Assembly (NCBI RefSeq): GCF_000720925.1
Contig: NZ_JOEE01000008.1
Location: 124,001 to 188,000, forward strand
Source of the DNA: Phycicoccus jejuensis
Lineage (GTDB): Bacteria; Actinomycetota; Actinomycetes; Actinomycetales; Dermatophilaceae
Direction: 5' to 3'
DNA: 64,000 nucleotides
In this document: one piece after another, positions 32,051 to 41,607 of the stretch
Numbering within the stretch: the first letter of the stretch is position 1
Layout: each line of letters begins with the position of its first letter
Made by a program: the position numbers and the translations under genes
The notes under the pieces: model-generated
Told to the model about the DNA's origin: nothing
The model's database searches: none
Seen by the model: the letters and a program-made list of their open reading frames with translations, nothing else

Positions 32051-35000
32051 ATGATGGGCACACCCCCTCGTTCCCTGTCCTCGAGGTCCCGCGTGCTCGT
32101 GCGTTCCCTGTCCTTCGGTGTCGCCTACGCCCTGGCCACCGTGCTCGGGCGTGCCGTCGTCGACCCCGCGACGGGCCTGGCCCTCTTCTGGCCGGCCGCC
32201 GGGGTGGGCGCCCTCTGGGGGCTGATGGCGCGCGGACGCCGCGAGCTCGCGGTCGTGGCCGCGGTGGCCGGCGTCGTCGCCGCCGTCGCCAACGGGCTGA
32301 CCGGGTTCGGCTGGGGCACCGCGCTCCTGCTCGGCGTGGCCAACGCGGTCGTCGCCGCGGGCACGCGCCTGGTCTACAGCGAGTTCCGGGTGCGCACCAG
32401 CCGCCGGCAGGGAGGCCGCCCCCGCTGGGACGCCGAGCGCTACGCGAGCCTGTCCGACTTCTGGCGGCTGATGCTCGCCGCGTTCGTCGCGACCACGGCC
32501 AGCGCCCTGGTCGCCGTCGTCGCCCTCGGGCCCGTCGGCGGCGCGCCGGTCACGCCGGCCACCGCGCTGGCGTGGGTCCTGCGCAACGGCGCGGCGGTCG
32601 CGGTCCTCACGGCGCCAGGCCTGACGACCAGGCACGCCCGCGCCCGCACCACCTGGGCGCAGCTCGCCGAGTTCGGCCTCGTCCTCGTCGTCACGGTCCC
32701 CGTCGTCTGGTCCGTCTTCGGGACCCGCCACACGCTGCCGCTCGCCTTCCTCCCCATCGCGCTGCTCCTCTGGAGCGGCATCCGGCTGCCGGTCCCGCTC
32801 GCGGCGGCCCACGGGGCGCTCATCGCGCTCGGGACCTTCCTCCTCGTGCGGTTCGCCGACGGTGGTCCGTTCGGCGCCATCGCCGACCCGGTCTCCGCGG
32901 CCCAGGTCCTGCAGGCCTACATGATCCTCGCCTCCGGGCTCGCGGTGATCCTCGCGACCGTCCAGACCGAGCGCGACCGGCTCCTGGAGTCGCTCTCGGT
33001 GTCGCGGCGCTCGGCGCGCATCCAGGCCGCGGACCTCGTCGCCATCACCCAGACCATCCCCGACGCGCTCGCGGTCGTCGACCGGCTCGGCCGGATGCGT
33101 CCGCTCAACACCGCCGCCCACCGCTGGCTCGGACCGCCGTTGCCGGACGGCTTCGCGGCGCGGCCCCCGCTGGCGCTCTCGGCCGAGAGCCTGGACCGCG
33201 CCGAGGACACGAGCGCACCCGGCCGGGCCCTGCGGGGCGAGCGCGTCGAGGACGAGCTGGTCCTCCTCGAGGACGTCGAGAGCGGCGAGACGCGGATGGT
33301 GACCGTCCACGCCGTCCCGCTGCGCGACCTCGACACCCGCAGCCCCGACCGCGCCCTCGTCGTGCTGCACGACAGCACCGAGGAGCACCGGCGCGTCACC
33401 GACCTCGACGCGGCGCGCGAGCGCTCCGAGCGGCTCGTCGCCGACGCGCCCCACGGGATCGCCGTGCTGGACCGCCAGGGCCGCATCATCCGGGCCAACG
33501 ACAGCCTCGCGGAGGTCACCGGGCGGCCGCTGCACGAGCTCGAGGGCCTGCCGGTCGACGGTCTCTCGCCGCGCCACCCCGACGACGTCGCCCGCCACCT
33601 CGAGCGCGTGCTCCACGAGAACGGCCGCCCCGTCCGGGACGAGTGGACGCTCACCCGGCCCGACGGCGTCGACGTGCGCGTGGCGCTGACCAGCCGGGTG
33701 CTCTCGGCGGGGGAGGAGCGGGCCGAGACCGACGGCGTCGTGGTCATGAACGTCATCGACGTCTCCGAGCGGCACCGCTACGAGCAGCGCCTCACCCACC
33801 TCGCCGACCACGACGCGCTGACCGGCCTGCCGAACCGACGCCGGTTCGAGGAGGACCTGGAGCGCCAGCACCGCCGCGTCGAGCGGTACGGGCCCACCGG
33901 CGCCCTCATCCTCCTCGACCTCGACAACTTCAAGGACGTCAACGACACGCTCGGCCACGCGGCCGGCGACCAGCTGATCGTCTCGACGGCGAACGTCCTG
34001 CGGGCGACGGTGCCCCCGTCCGACCTCGTCGCGCGGCTGGGTGGCGACGAGTTCGCCGTGCTCCTGCCGGACGCGGACCGCGCCGGCGCGGAGATCGTCG
34101 CGGCCGAGATCGTCGAGCGCGTGCGGGCGCACACCTCCACCCTCGACGGCGTCAACCGGCGGGTCACCGCGAGCGTCGGCGTCGTGACGTTCGCCGACGC
34201 CCAGCAGCAGGACTCCGACATCCTCGCCCTCGCCGACATGCTCATGTACGACGCGAAGGACGACGGCCGCAACTGCTACGTCCTCCTCGGGGACTCGGCG
34301 CGACCGGAGCCGCGCTCGGGCGCCCGGCTGGCCTGGCGCTCCCGCCTCGAGAACGCCATCGAGAACGACCTCTTCGAGCTCTACCTCCAGCCGATCGTCG
34401 ACGTCCGCACCAACCGCGTCAGCGGCGCGGAGGCCCTGCTCCGGCTCGTCGACGAGGGAGAGCCGGTCGCCCCCGGGCGCTTCGTGTACATCGCCGAGCG
34501 GACCGGTCTGGCCCCGGCCATGGACGCCTGGGTGGTGCGGCACGGGATCGCGATGCTCCGCCGCCTCCAGGCGCTGGCCCCCGGGCTCACGCTGGCGGTC
34601 AACATCTCCGGCAGCTCGATGGGGGACCCCGGCATCGAGGCCGAGCTCGTCGCCGGCCTGGAGCCGCACGACATCGACGCCGGCTCGCTCGTCGTCGAGG
34701 TCACCGAGACGGCCGCGGTCTCCGACGTGCTCGCCGCGCGGGCCTTCGCCGCCCGCCTCGGTGCCCTCGGCGTCCGCTTCGCCCTCGACGACTTCGGCAC
34801 CGGGTTCGGGTCCTTCTCCTACCTCAAGCACATGCGCTTCGACGTCGTGAAGATCGACGGCGAGTTCGTCGCCGACTCCGACCAGAGCGACACCGACCGG
34901 GCCATCCTCGAGTCGATCGTCCGCATCGCGCACTTCCTCGGCAAGCGCACGGTGGCCGAGTTCGTCGGCCGGTGGGAGACCCTCGACGTCGTCCGTGACC

Positions 35001-35167
35001 TGGGCATCGACTACGCTCAGGGCTACCTCCTGGGGGAGCCGGTGCCGTTCGACGAGTTCGTGGCCCGTCACCTGGGGGATGAGGTGGGGGCCCCGGGGGG
35101 ACGGCGCCGCGACCTCGCCCGGGCAACGACGCCGCACGTCATCGACCCGCGGAGGGATGTCCCGTGA
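32051..35167 (+). CDS. MASE1-PAS-GGDEF-EAL c-di-GMP signalling protein
   Basis: 1038 aa from the ATG at 32051; a GTG at 31940 with GGAG nearby would add 37 residues. Order: MASE1-like membrane sensor with about eight helices (FWPAAGVGALWGL), two PAS segments, GGDEF (residues 664-668 in RLGGDEFAVLLP) and EAL (E794 in GAEALLRL). The product-inhibition site RxxD is absent (P-P-S-D at that place). The EAL domain keeps DDFGTG, VKIDG and QGYLLG, so both synthesis and hydrolysis of c-di-GMP look possible. The stop overlaps the start of the glycosyltransferase (GTGA), linking it to polysaccharide output. Confidence 0.92.
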   Translation: MMGTPPRSLSSRSRVLVRSLSFGVAYALATVLGRAVVDPATGLALFWPAAGVGALWGLMARGRRELAVVAAVAGVVAAVANGLTGFGWGTALLLGVANAVVAAGTRLVYSEFRVRTSRRQGGRPRWDAERYASLSDFWRLMLAAFVATTASALVAVVALGPVGGAPVTPATALAWVLRNGAAVAVLTAPGLTTRHARARTTWAQLAEFGLVLVVTVPVVWSVFGTRHTLPLAFLPIALLLWSGIRLPVPLAAAHGALIALGTFLLVRFADGGPFGAIADPVSAAQVLQAYMILASGLAVILATVQTERDRLLESLSVSRRSARIQAADLVAITQTIPDALAVVDRLGRMRPLNTAAHRWLGPPLPDGFAARPPLALSAESLDRAEDTSAPGRALRGERVEDELVLLEDVESGETRMVTVHAVPLRDLDTRSPDRALVVLHDSTEEHRRVTDLDAARERSERLVADAPHGIAVLDRQGRIIRANDSLAEVTGRPLHELEGLPVDGLSPRHPDDVARHLERVLHENGRPVRDEWTLTRPDGVDVRVALTSRVLSAGEERAETDGVVVMNVIDVSERHRYEQRLTHLADHDALTGLPNRRRFEEDLERQHRRVERYGPTGALILLDLDNFKDVNDTLGHAAGDQLIVSTANVLRATVPPSDLVARLGGDEFAVLLPDADRAGAEIVAAEIVERVRAHTSTLDGVNRRVTASVGVVTFADAQQQDSDILALADMLMYDAKDDGRNCYVLLGDSARPEPRSGARLAWRSRLENAIENDLFELYLQPIVDVRTNRVSGAEALLRLVDEGEPVAPGRFVYIAERTGLAPAMDAWVVRHGIAMLRRLQALAPGLTLAVNISGSSMGDPGIEAELVAGLEPHDIDAGSLVVEVTETAAVSDVLAARAFAARLGALGVRFALDDFGTGFGSFSYLKHMRFDVVKIDGEFVADSDQSDTDRAILESIVRIAHFLGKRTVAEFVGRWETLDVVRDLGIDYAQGYLLGEPVPFDEFVARHLGDEVGAPGGRRRDLARATTPHVIDPRRDVP

Positions 35168-36618
35168 GCAGCACGACCAACCGGCTCCAGCGGGGCACCG
35201 GCATCTTCGTCGTCCTCATGGCGACGGCCGCCGCCGGGATGCTCTGGTTCGCCCTCACGCTCACCGACCCCGAGGCGCGGCGCCCCGCCAAGGAGGGCGC
35301 GGTGTTCGGGGTCTGGCAGGTCCTCTACGACACGCAGGCTCCCTCGACCCAGCTGCTCGTCGCCGCGATCGGCCTCGCCCTCCTCCTGGCCGCCGGGGTC
35401 GCGCTCGTCGAGAGCCGCATCACCAAGCGCTACCGCCGCTCGGAGAACTCGGGCGAGACGCCGCTGGCGCCGAAGCTCGTCATGGCGCGCACCGCCGGGG
35501 TCTACCACGGCCCGGTCACGGTGACGGTCCTCATCCCCGCGCACAACGAGGAGGACCGGATCGTCGCCACGCTCGCCTCCCTCCAGGAGCAGACGACCCG
35601 TCCCGACCGCGTCGTCGTCGTCGCCGACAACTGCACCGACGCGACCGAGGAGCTGGCCCGGGCGGCGGGGGTCGAGGTCTTCACGACCGTCGACAACGCG
35701 CACAAGAAGGCCGGCGGCCTCAACCAGGCCCTCGCGAGCCTGCTGCCGGAGCTCGGCGAGAACGACACCGTCATGGTCATGGACGCCGACACCGTCATCG
35801 GCCACGAGTACCTCGAGACGGCGAAGCAGCGGATGACCGAGGACCGCGCCCTCATGGCGATCGGCGGCCTCTTCATGGGCGAGGACGGTCACGGTCTCAT
35901 CGGGCAGTTCCAGCGCAACGAGTACATCCGCTACAGCCGGGACATCAAGCGCCGGCGCGGGCGGCTGTTCGTCCTCACCGGCACGGCGTCGGTCTTCCGG
36001 TCCGCGGCGCTGCGCGAGGTCGCGGCCCAGCGCGGCCGGCTGCTCCCGGGCGTCCCCGGCGACGTCTACGACACGGTCGCGCTCACCGAGGACAACGAGC
36101 TGACGCTCGCCCTCAAGTCGCTCGGAGCCCTCATGACCTCGCCGGCGCAGTGCACGGTGGTCACCGAGGTCATGCCGACCTGGCGGGCGATCTGGCACCA
36201 GCGCCTGCGCTGGCAGCGTGGGGCGCTCGAGAACCTCGGGGCCTACGGCCTGACCCCGCAGACCTCGCGGTACTGGGTGCAGCAGTTCGGCATCGGGTAC
36301 GGGTCGGTCGCCCTGCTCAGCTACTACGCCGCGATCTTCACGATGGCGGTGTCGCTCGACGACTGGGTCTGGTTCCCCTTCTGGCTCGGCGTCGGTGGGA
36401 TCTTCATGGTCGAGCGCGTCGTCACCGCCTGGCGTGGGGGATGGCGGGCCCGTCTCGTCGCGGCCACGCTCTTCCCGGAGCTCGTCTACGCGACGTTCCT
36501 CAACGTCGTCTTCCTCAAGGGCGTGGTCGACATCCTCGTCGGGCGGCAGGCGCAGTGGTCCCACGTGACCCGGTCGGCCGACGGCAAGGTCGTCGTCCGG
36601 GACGGGCCGCACGCATGA
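35164..36618 (+). CDS. Processive family 2 glycosyltransferase, membrane-bound
   Basis: 484 aa. Two N-terminal membrane segments, a GT-A domain with VLIPAHNEEDRIVATLASLQ, VVADNCTD, the DxD motif in VMDADTV, TED in LTEDNEL and QxxRW in HQRLRWQRG, then three or more C-terminal membrane segments. The D, DxD, D and QxxRW set is that of processive synthases (BcsA, PgaC, hyaluronan synthase). No PilZ domain is visible. It probably makes and exports a beta-linked exopolysaccharide; the sugar is unknown. Coupled to the GGDEF-EAL gene before it and the small membrane gene after it. Confidence 0.9.
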   Translation: MSSTTNRLQRGTGIFVVLMATAAAGMLWFALTLTDPEARRPAKEGAVFGVWQVLYDTQAPSTQLLVAAIGLALLLAAGVALVESRITKRYRRSENSGETPLAPKLVMARTAGVYHGPVTVTVLIPAHNEEDRIVATLASLQEQTTRPDRVVVVADNCTDATEELARAAGVEVFTTVDNAHKKAGGLNQALASLLPELGENDTVMVMDADTVIGHEYLETAKQRMTEDRALMAIGGLFMGEDGHGLIGQFQRNEYIRYSRDIKRRRGRLFVLTGTASVFRSAALREVAAQRGRLLPGVPGDVYDTVALTEDNELTLALKSLGALMTSPAQCTVVTEVMPTWRAIWHQRLRWQRGALENLGAYGLTPQTSRYWVQQFGIGYGSVALLSYYAAIFTMAVSLDDWVWFPFWLGVGGIFMVERVVTAWRGGWRARLVAATLFPELVYATFLNVVFLKGVVDILVGRQAQWSHVTRSADGKVVVRDGPHA

Positions 36619-36863
36619 CCGCCGTCGCCGTGCCGACCGGGCTCCTGTTCCCCGAGAGCACGATCTTCTCCCCGTGGTTCGCCGTGCTCAGTGTCTTCGT
36701 CGCCATCAACACGGTCATGTACGTCGCGCTGGCCGTCGCGAAGATCCTCCCCAAGGTCGACCCGCGCGAGTGGCTGCCGCGGCGCTACCAGCGCGCCCAG
36801 TCGCGCAGCATCCACCCGGTGGCCCCGGATGCCGCGAGGGACGAGGACGCCCTCAGGCGCTGA
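36615..36863 (+). CDS. Small membrane protein of the polysaccharide operon
   Basis: 82 aa, ATG overlapping the glycosyltransferase stop (ATGA). One clear membrane helix (WFAVLSVFVAINTVMYVALAVAKILP), then a basic cytoplasmic tail. It is reminiscent in size and position of PgaD-type accessory subunits, but no sequence match is evident. Likely partner of the synthase, inferred from coupling. Its last 11 bp overlap the end of the convergent hydrolase gene. Confidence 0.75.
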   Translation: MTAVAVPTGLLFPESTIFSPWFAVLSVFVAINTVMYVALAVAKILPKVDPREWLPRRYQRAQSRSIHPVAPDAARDEDALRR

Positions 36864-37533
36864 CCTCCCGCTCCCGCCCCGCGAGGAGGGGCGCGAGCGT
36901 CGGGCCGGGCTCGTCGCCGAGCAGCGAGGCCGCCACCCACCGGGCGGCGAGGCCGTCGAACGTGCCGAGGTGGCGCAGCATCGAGTGGCTCCCGCCGGGC
37001 ACGGTGACGATGCCGCCACGCGTGCCCGGCCCGAGACGCCGGGCGACGTCGCGCGCGAGGTCCGGACGGGCGACGCGGTCGGCGTCCCCGTGGACGAGGA
37101 GGACGTCGCGGCCGGACAGCGGCCCGACGGGGTCGCCGTGAGCCAGCCACGTCGCGAGGCCGACGACGGCCCGCACCCGCTCGTCCCCGGCGGCCAACAG
37201 GGCGGCGCGGCCCCCGAGGCTGTGCCCGACGAGCGCGACCGGGACGTCGCCGACCTGCTCCGTCACGCGGTCGAGCGCCCACCGCGCGTCGTCGACCGGG
37301 TTCGGGTGGCCGGACCAGCCGCGGGTCGAGTTGAGCAGCCGCCAGACCGCGAGCCGGCGCCGTCCGGTGGTGGCCAGGCGGCCCGCGACCGGCACCATCC
37401 GCAGCACGGACAGCTGGGTGGGGCTGACGGGCACGCCGCCGGTCCGGCTGCCGCCGCCGTGCAGGACGACGACGGCGCCCCGCGGCTCGGCGGGCACGGT
37501 CGTCGGCTCCAGGCGGCTGCGCACGTCGGTCAC
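36853..37533 (-). CDS. Alpha/beta hydrolase
   Basis: 226 aa. Oxyanion segment VVVLHGGGSRTGG, nucleophile elbow VALVGHSLGGRA (Ser), Asp in LLVHGDADRV and His in PGGSHSMLRH complete the triad. No signal peptide, so cytoplasmic. Dienelactone-hydrolase or serine-esterase-like; substrate unknown. Convergent with the small membrane gene (11 bp overlap) and divergent from plsC. Confidence 0.85.
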   Translation of the reverse strand: MTDVRSRLEPTTVPAEPRGAVVVLHGGGSRTGGVPVSPTQLSVLRMVPVAGRLATTGRRRLAVWRLLNSTRGWSGHPNPVDDARWALDRVTEQVGDVPVALVGHSLGGRAALLAAGDERVRAVVGLATWLAHGDPVGPLSGRDVLLVHGDADRVARPDLARDVARRLGPGTRGGIVTVPGGSHSMLRHLGTFDGLAARWVAASLLGDEPGPTLAPLLAGREREVSA

Positions 37534-37612
37534 GGGTCCTGTCTACCCCGGGCGCCCGTGTCCCACCCGGCCGGCTCCGATCCGGTGGGCAGGAGCGGGC
37601 CGAACTCCCGGC

Positions 37613-38407
37613 GTGCCCACCCGTCGTGACCGTCCCTACCGTGCCGTCGTCGCCGCGGCGCGGTTCCTGTTCCGCGTGCTCGGCCTGCGCGTCGAGGTGC
37701 GGGGGGCGGAGCACCTGCCGGCCACGGGGCCGGTCGTCGTCGCGGCGAACCACCAGAGCTTCGCCGACTTCGCGGTCGTCGGTCTGCCCGCGGTGCAGCG
37801 GGGTCGGCTCGTGCGCTTCCTCGCCAAGGAGGCCGTCTTCCGGGCGCCCGTCGCCGGGTGGCTGATGCGCGCCATGGGGCACGTCCCGGTCGACCGCCGG
37901 GCGGGCGCGGCGGCCGCGGTCCGGGCGCTGCGGCTCCTGCGCGCCGGCGAGGTGGTCGGCGTGTACCCGGAGGCGACCATCGGCCACGCCTTCTTGCTCA
38001 AGGAGCGCGCGGACCTGCGACCCGGTGCGGCCCGGCTCGCCATGGAGACCGGTGCCCCGCTCGTCCCCGTCGCGCACTGGGGGCTGCACCGGGTCCTCAC
38101 CGTCGGGGGCCGGCTCTCGGTGCGGCGCGGACGGTGGGTCGGCGTCGTCGTCGGCGAGCCGCTGGTACCCCGGCCGGGGGAGGGTGTCGAGGAGCTGACC
38201 GACCGGCTGCACGCCCGCCTCGAGACGCTCGTCGAGTGCCTCGTCGACCGCTACCCGGACCCGCCGCGGGCCCCGGTGTCCGCATGGTGGTGGCCGGCCG
38301 CCCGCGGTGGCGGGGCTCCGAACGCGGCTGACGCCGCGCGGCTGGACCGGGCCGCGATGGACGAGGCCGACGACCACGCGGCTCGTCGACGGGCCCGACA
38401 GCGTTGA
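37613..38407 (+). CDS. 1-acyl-sn-glycerol-3-phosphate acyltransferase (PlsC-like)
   Basis: 264 aa from the GTG at 37613; no good ribosome site, so the exact start is uncertain. Motif I is NHQSFADFAVV (HX4D), motif III is VYPEATIG, and PVDRRAG fits motif II. It transfers an acyl chain to lysophosphatidate in membrane phospholipid synthesis. The last 40 residues are hydrophilic and Ala/Asp/Arg-rich. Confidence 0.88.
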   Translation: MPTRRDRPYRAVVAAARFLFRVLGLRVEVRGAEHLPATGPVVVAANHQSFADFAVVGLPAVQRGRLVRFLAKEAVFRAPVAGWLMRAMGHVPVDRRAGAAAAVRALRLLRAGEVVGVYPEATIGHAFLLKERADLRPGAARLAMETGAPLVPVAHWGLHRVLTVGGRLSVRRGRWVGVVVGEPLVPRPGEGVEELTDRLHARLETLVECLVDRYPDPPRAPVSAWWWPAARGGGAPNAADAARLDRAAMDEADDHAARRRARQR

Positions 38408-38639
38408 CATCGTTGTCGCACAGGCGGAATCGTTTACATCACACGTAACCGGTCAGTAGGTGTGAGCAGGATCTCTGGCGGTATGTCGGATGTGACGAAG
38501 GACTCCCGCGTCGAAACGCTTCGACCGTGGACCGGCCACCCGCGCCTACGGTGCAATGGCTGTCTCGCAGGGCGGGATGCACGACGTCGTGGTCCCGCCC
38601 TCGGGTTGACCTGCGTGACGACCGAAAAGGGTGAGCATT
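38408..38639 (+). promoter_or_regulatory. Upstream region of pckG with a small dyad
   Basis: 232 bp without a gene. TTGACA (38404-38409) and TTTACA (38433-38438) are -35-like. GTTTAC-N7-GTAACC (38432-38450) is a near-perfect dyad and could be an operator for control by carbon source. TGTGA at 38461 followed after 6 bp by TCTCT is only half of a CRP-like site. Confidence 0.35.
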
Positions 38640-40493
38640 GTGGCCGACCTGGAGAAGTCCCTGGACGAAGCGGGACTGACCAACGAGAGCGTCCGGGAGT
38701 ACGTCCGTCACTGGGCGGACTTCCTCGGCGCCGAGCGCATCGAGGTGGTCTCGGCGTCCGACGACGCCCGCCTCGTGCGGGAGGCCCTGGAGGCGGGGGA
38801 GATCGAGCCGGCCGGGGAGGGGCTCTACTACTCGCGCAGCTACTCCAAGGACACCGCGCGCTCGGAGGAGCGCACGATCGTCGCCACGAGCCGCCCCGAG
38901 GACCGGGGCGTCTACAACAACTGGCGCCACAGCGACGAGATCCGGCCGGTCGTCGAGGGCCACATGAAGGGCGCCATGGCCGGCAAGACCATGTACGTCA
39001 TCCCCTACCTCATGGCCCCGCCCGGCAGCCCCCTCGAGCGCTTCGCCGCGGGCGTCGAGATCACCGACAACCGCACCGTCTGCCTCCACATGATCCGGAT
39101 GGCGCGCGTCGGCGTGAACCACATCAACTCGCTCGCGGAGCAGGACGTGTTCGTCCGCGCCGTACACGTGACCGGCGATTTGCCGAACCTCGGCCAGGGC
39201 ACGCCCGACGACCAGCGCTACTTCGTCACCGTCGCGGACGAGCGGACCATCCTCCACTTCGGCAGCAGCTACGGCGGCAACGCGCTGCTCGGCAAGATCG
39301 CCCACGGCCTGCGCCAGGCGGCGTACGACGGCTGGGCGTCGGGCGAGTTCCTCGGCGAGCAGTTCATGCTCCTCGGCATCACCGACAAGGAGACCGGCGA
39401 GACCCACCACGTCTGCGGCGGCTTCCCCAGCGCCTCGGGCAAGACGAACCTCGCGATGACGCTCGCCCCGGACGCGCTCGGCGACCGGTACCACGTCAGC
39501 TTCTACGGCGACGACATCGCGTGGCTCTGGGTCGACCCGAGCGACGGCCAGCTCTACGGGCTCAACCCCGAGAACGGCGTCTTCGGTGTCGCCAAGGACA
39601 CGAACGAGAAGACCAACCCGACCGCGCTGGACTCCATCGCCGAGGGCACGCAGGCGCTCTTCACGAACGTCGCCTACAACGAGAGCACCCACGAGGTCTG
39701 GTGGGAGGGCAAGACGCCCGAGCGCCCCGCCGACGTCACCGGCTGGCGGGACTGGAAGGGCGAGCTCATCGCCGACCGCAACCCCGACGAGGCGAACGAC
39801 CCCTGGGCACACCCGAACTCGCGGTTCACGACGACCCTCGCCAACGTGCCGAACGTCGCCCCCGACTTCGAGGACCCGAAGGGCGTCAAGATCGACGCGA
39901 TCATCTTCGGTGGCCGCACCCGCGACCGCGAGCCGCTCGTGCGCGCCATCACCGACCTCGCCGAGGGCGTCTACGACGGCCTGACGCTCGGCGCCGAGGC
40001 GACCTTCGCCGCCGAGGGCGTCGACGGCAAGCTGCGCTACGACCCGATGTCGATGCGCCCGTTCATGTCCTACCCCGAGGGCCCCTACGCCGCGCACTGG
40101 CTGAAGATCGTCGGGGCCGCGAAGGACCAGCCGATCTTCGCGCACGTCAACTGGTTCCAGCGCGACGAGGAGGACGGCCACTTCCTCTGGCCCGGCTACC
40201 GCGAGAACCTCCGCGCGCTCCTCTGGCTCGTGCAGCTCAAGAAGGGCGAGGTGACCGGTCGCCGCACCGCGGTCGGCATCCTCCCGACCAAGGACGAGCT
40301 CGACCTCGTCGGTCTCGAGATCGACGAGGACGACCTCGACACCATCCTCGACGTCGACGTGCAGCGCTGGCGCGAGGAGATGGGCCACCGCGAGGAGCAC
40401 CTGCGGCAGTTCGCGGACCTGCCCGAGGAGATCTGGGAGGCCCACCGGCGCGTGGCCGCGGCCCTCGAGGCGGACGCCAGCGTCCGCGCCTGA
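38640..40493 (+). CDS. pckG: Phosphoenolpyruvate carboxykinase (GTP)
   Basis: 617 aa from the GTG at 38640, with AAGGGTGAG just before it; a GTG at 38631 would add three residues. GTP-type signatures: GGFPSASGKTNLAM (kinase 1a loop with the reactive-site region), SFYGDDIAWLW (kinase 2/metal site), RSYSKDTARSEERT and HVNWFQRDEEDGHFLWPG. It decarboxylates oxaloacetate to PEP with GTP at the start of gluconeogenesis. Followed by a strong terminator. Confidence 0.96.
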   Translation: MADLEKSLDEAGLTNESVREYVRHWADFLGAERIEVVSASDDARLVREALEAGEIEPAGEGLYYSRSYSKDTARSEERTIVATSRPEDRGVYNNWRHSDEIRPVVEGHMKGAMAGKTMYVIPYLMAPPGSPLERFAAGVEITDNRTVCLHMIRMARVGVNHINSLAEQDVFVRAVHVTGDLPNLGQGTPDDQRYFVTVADERTILHFGSSYGGNALLGKIAHGLRQAAYDGWASGEFLGEQFMLLGITDKETGETHHVCGGFPSASGKTNLAMTLAPDALGDRYHVSFYGDDIAWLWVDPSDGQLYGLNPENGVFGVAKDTNEKTNPTALDSIAEGTQALFTNVAYNESTHEVWWEGKTPERPADVTGWRDWKGELIADRNPDEANDPWAHPNSRFTTTLANVPNVAPDFEDPKGVKIDAIIFGGRTRDREPLVRAITDLAEGVYDGLTLGAEATFAAEGVDGKLRYDPMSMRPFMSYPEGPYAAHWLKIVGAAKDQPIFAHVNWFQRDEEDGHFLWPGYRENLRALLWLVQLKKGEVTGRRTAVGILPTKDELDLVGLEIDEDDLDTILDVDVQRWREEMGHREEHLRQFADLPEEIWEAHRRVAAALEADASVRA

Positions 40494-40510
40494 GCGACCT
40501 CGGACGGGCC

Positions 40511-40542
40511 CGGGCCCCGTGGGTGCGAACCCTCGGGGCCCG
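40511..40542 (+). terminator. Terminator of pckG
   Basis: CGGGCCCCG pairs with CGGGGCCCG; after a T-T mismatch an inner GGGT-GCGA-ACCC stem closes with a GNRA tetraloop. It starts 17 nt after the pckG stop. Confidence 0.82.
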
Positions 40543-40575
40543 GTCCCTCCCGCGTCCACCCCTACGATGCTCGGC

Positions 40576-41607
40576 GTGGCGGTCGCACGGTTCGCGGGGC
40601 TCGAGGCCCGGGGCGTCGAGGCGGTCGTCCACGACCCCGACGCGCTGACCAGCGGCTTCTGGGCCGTCGTCGTCACCTTCGAGGGCGAGCTGACCGCCGT
40701 CCGGATGGGGGAGGTCAGCCGCGGGGCGCCGCCGGCCGTCGACGCCGGCTGGGCCGGCCTCGCGGGGGAGTGGCGCACGAGCCTGGACCGGGACGGGTAC
40801 GTCGCGGCCGTCGAGGAGGTACGGGCGCGCATCGCCGTGGGCACGGTCTACCAGGTCAACGTCTGCCGGGTGCTCGAGCACGACCTGCCCGACGACGCCT
40901 CGATGCTGGGGCTGGGGGCGGTGCTCGCCCGCGGCAACCCCGCGCCGTACGCGGCGACCCTCGACCTCCCGGAGGCCGGACTCGAGATCGCCTGTGCCTC
41001 ACCGGAGCTGTTCCTCCAGCGGCGTGGTGACCTGGTCCGCTCCGGACCCATCAAGGGCACCGCGCCGACCGCCGGAGGGCTGCTCCCCAAGGACTACAGC
41101 GAGAACGTCATGATCGTCGACCTCGTCCGCAACGACCTGGGCCACGTCAGCCGTCCCGGGACGGTGGAGGTCGAGGCGCTCTGCCGGCTCGAGGAGCACC
41201 CCGGGCTCGTCCACCTGACCTCCGACGTCGCAGGCCGCCTGCGCCCGGGCACGGGGTGGCGCGAGGTGCTCGCGGCGACCTTCCCGCCGGGCTCGGTCAG
41301 TGGCGCGCCGAAGCACACGGCGCTCCGGGCGATCGCCGACCTCGAGCCGGTGCCGCGCGGCCCCTACTGCGGCGCGGTCGGCTGGGTCGACGCCGACCGC
41401 GGCGAGGCGGAGCTGGCCGTCGGCATCCGCACCTTCTGGGCCGCCCGCACCGACGACGGACGGCGCGTCCTGCGCTTCGGCACGGGCGCCGGGATCACGT
41501 GGGGCAGCTCGCCGGAGGGGGAGTGGGCCGAGACCGAGCTCAAGGCGGCGCGTCTCGTCGCCCTTGCCGCGGGACGGCCGGTCGCGTCTGGGACAGTGTG
41601 CGCATGA
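40576..41607 (+). CDS. pabB: Aminodeoxychorismate synthase component I-like (chorismate-binding)
   Basis: 343 aa from the GTG at 40576, which sits 7 nt after a TACGAT -10 box (40563-40568) and would be leaderless; the ATG at 40567 inside that box is less likely. Chorismate-enzyme core: GTVYQVNVCRVLEH, SPELFLQR, the PIKGT motif (SGPIKGTAPTAG), NVMIVDLVRNDLG and PPGSVSGAPKH. It aminates chorismate on the way to p-aminobenzoate and folate. The N-terminal domain is short compared with E. coli PabB. pabC overlaps its stop, confirming the pathway. Confidence 0.87.
   Translation: MAVARFAGLEARGVEAVVHDPDALTSGFWAVVVTFEGELTAVRMGEVSRGAPPAVDAGWAGLAGEWRTSLDRDGYVAAVEEVRARIAVGTVYQVNVCRVLEHDLPDDASMLGLGAVLARGNPAPYAATLDLPEAGLEIACASPELFLQRRGDLVRSGPIKGTAPTAGGLLPKDYSENVMIVDLVRNDLGHVSRPGTVEVEALCRLEEHPGLVHLTSDVAGRLRPGTGWREVLAATFPPGSVSGAPKHTALRAIADLEPVPRGPYCGAVGWVDADRGEAELAVGIRTFWAARTDDGRRVLRFGTGAGITWGSSPEGEWAETELKAARLVALAAGRPVASGTVCA

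Noticed and set aside
31844..35137. 1097-aa minus-strand ORF
   Set aside because: Antisense to the GGDEF-EAL gene, whose domains are unmistakable; long open antisense frames are expected at this GC content.
38461..38476. CRP-type site upstream of pckG
   Set aside because: TGTGA is followed by TCTCT instead of TCACA; only half of the site matches.
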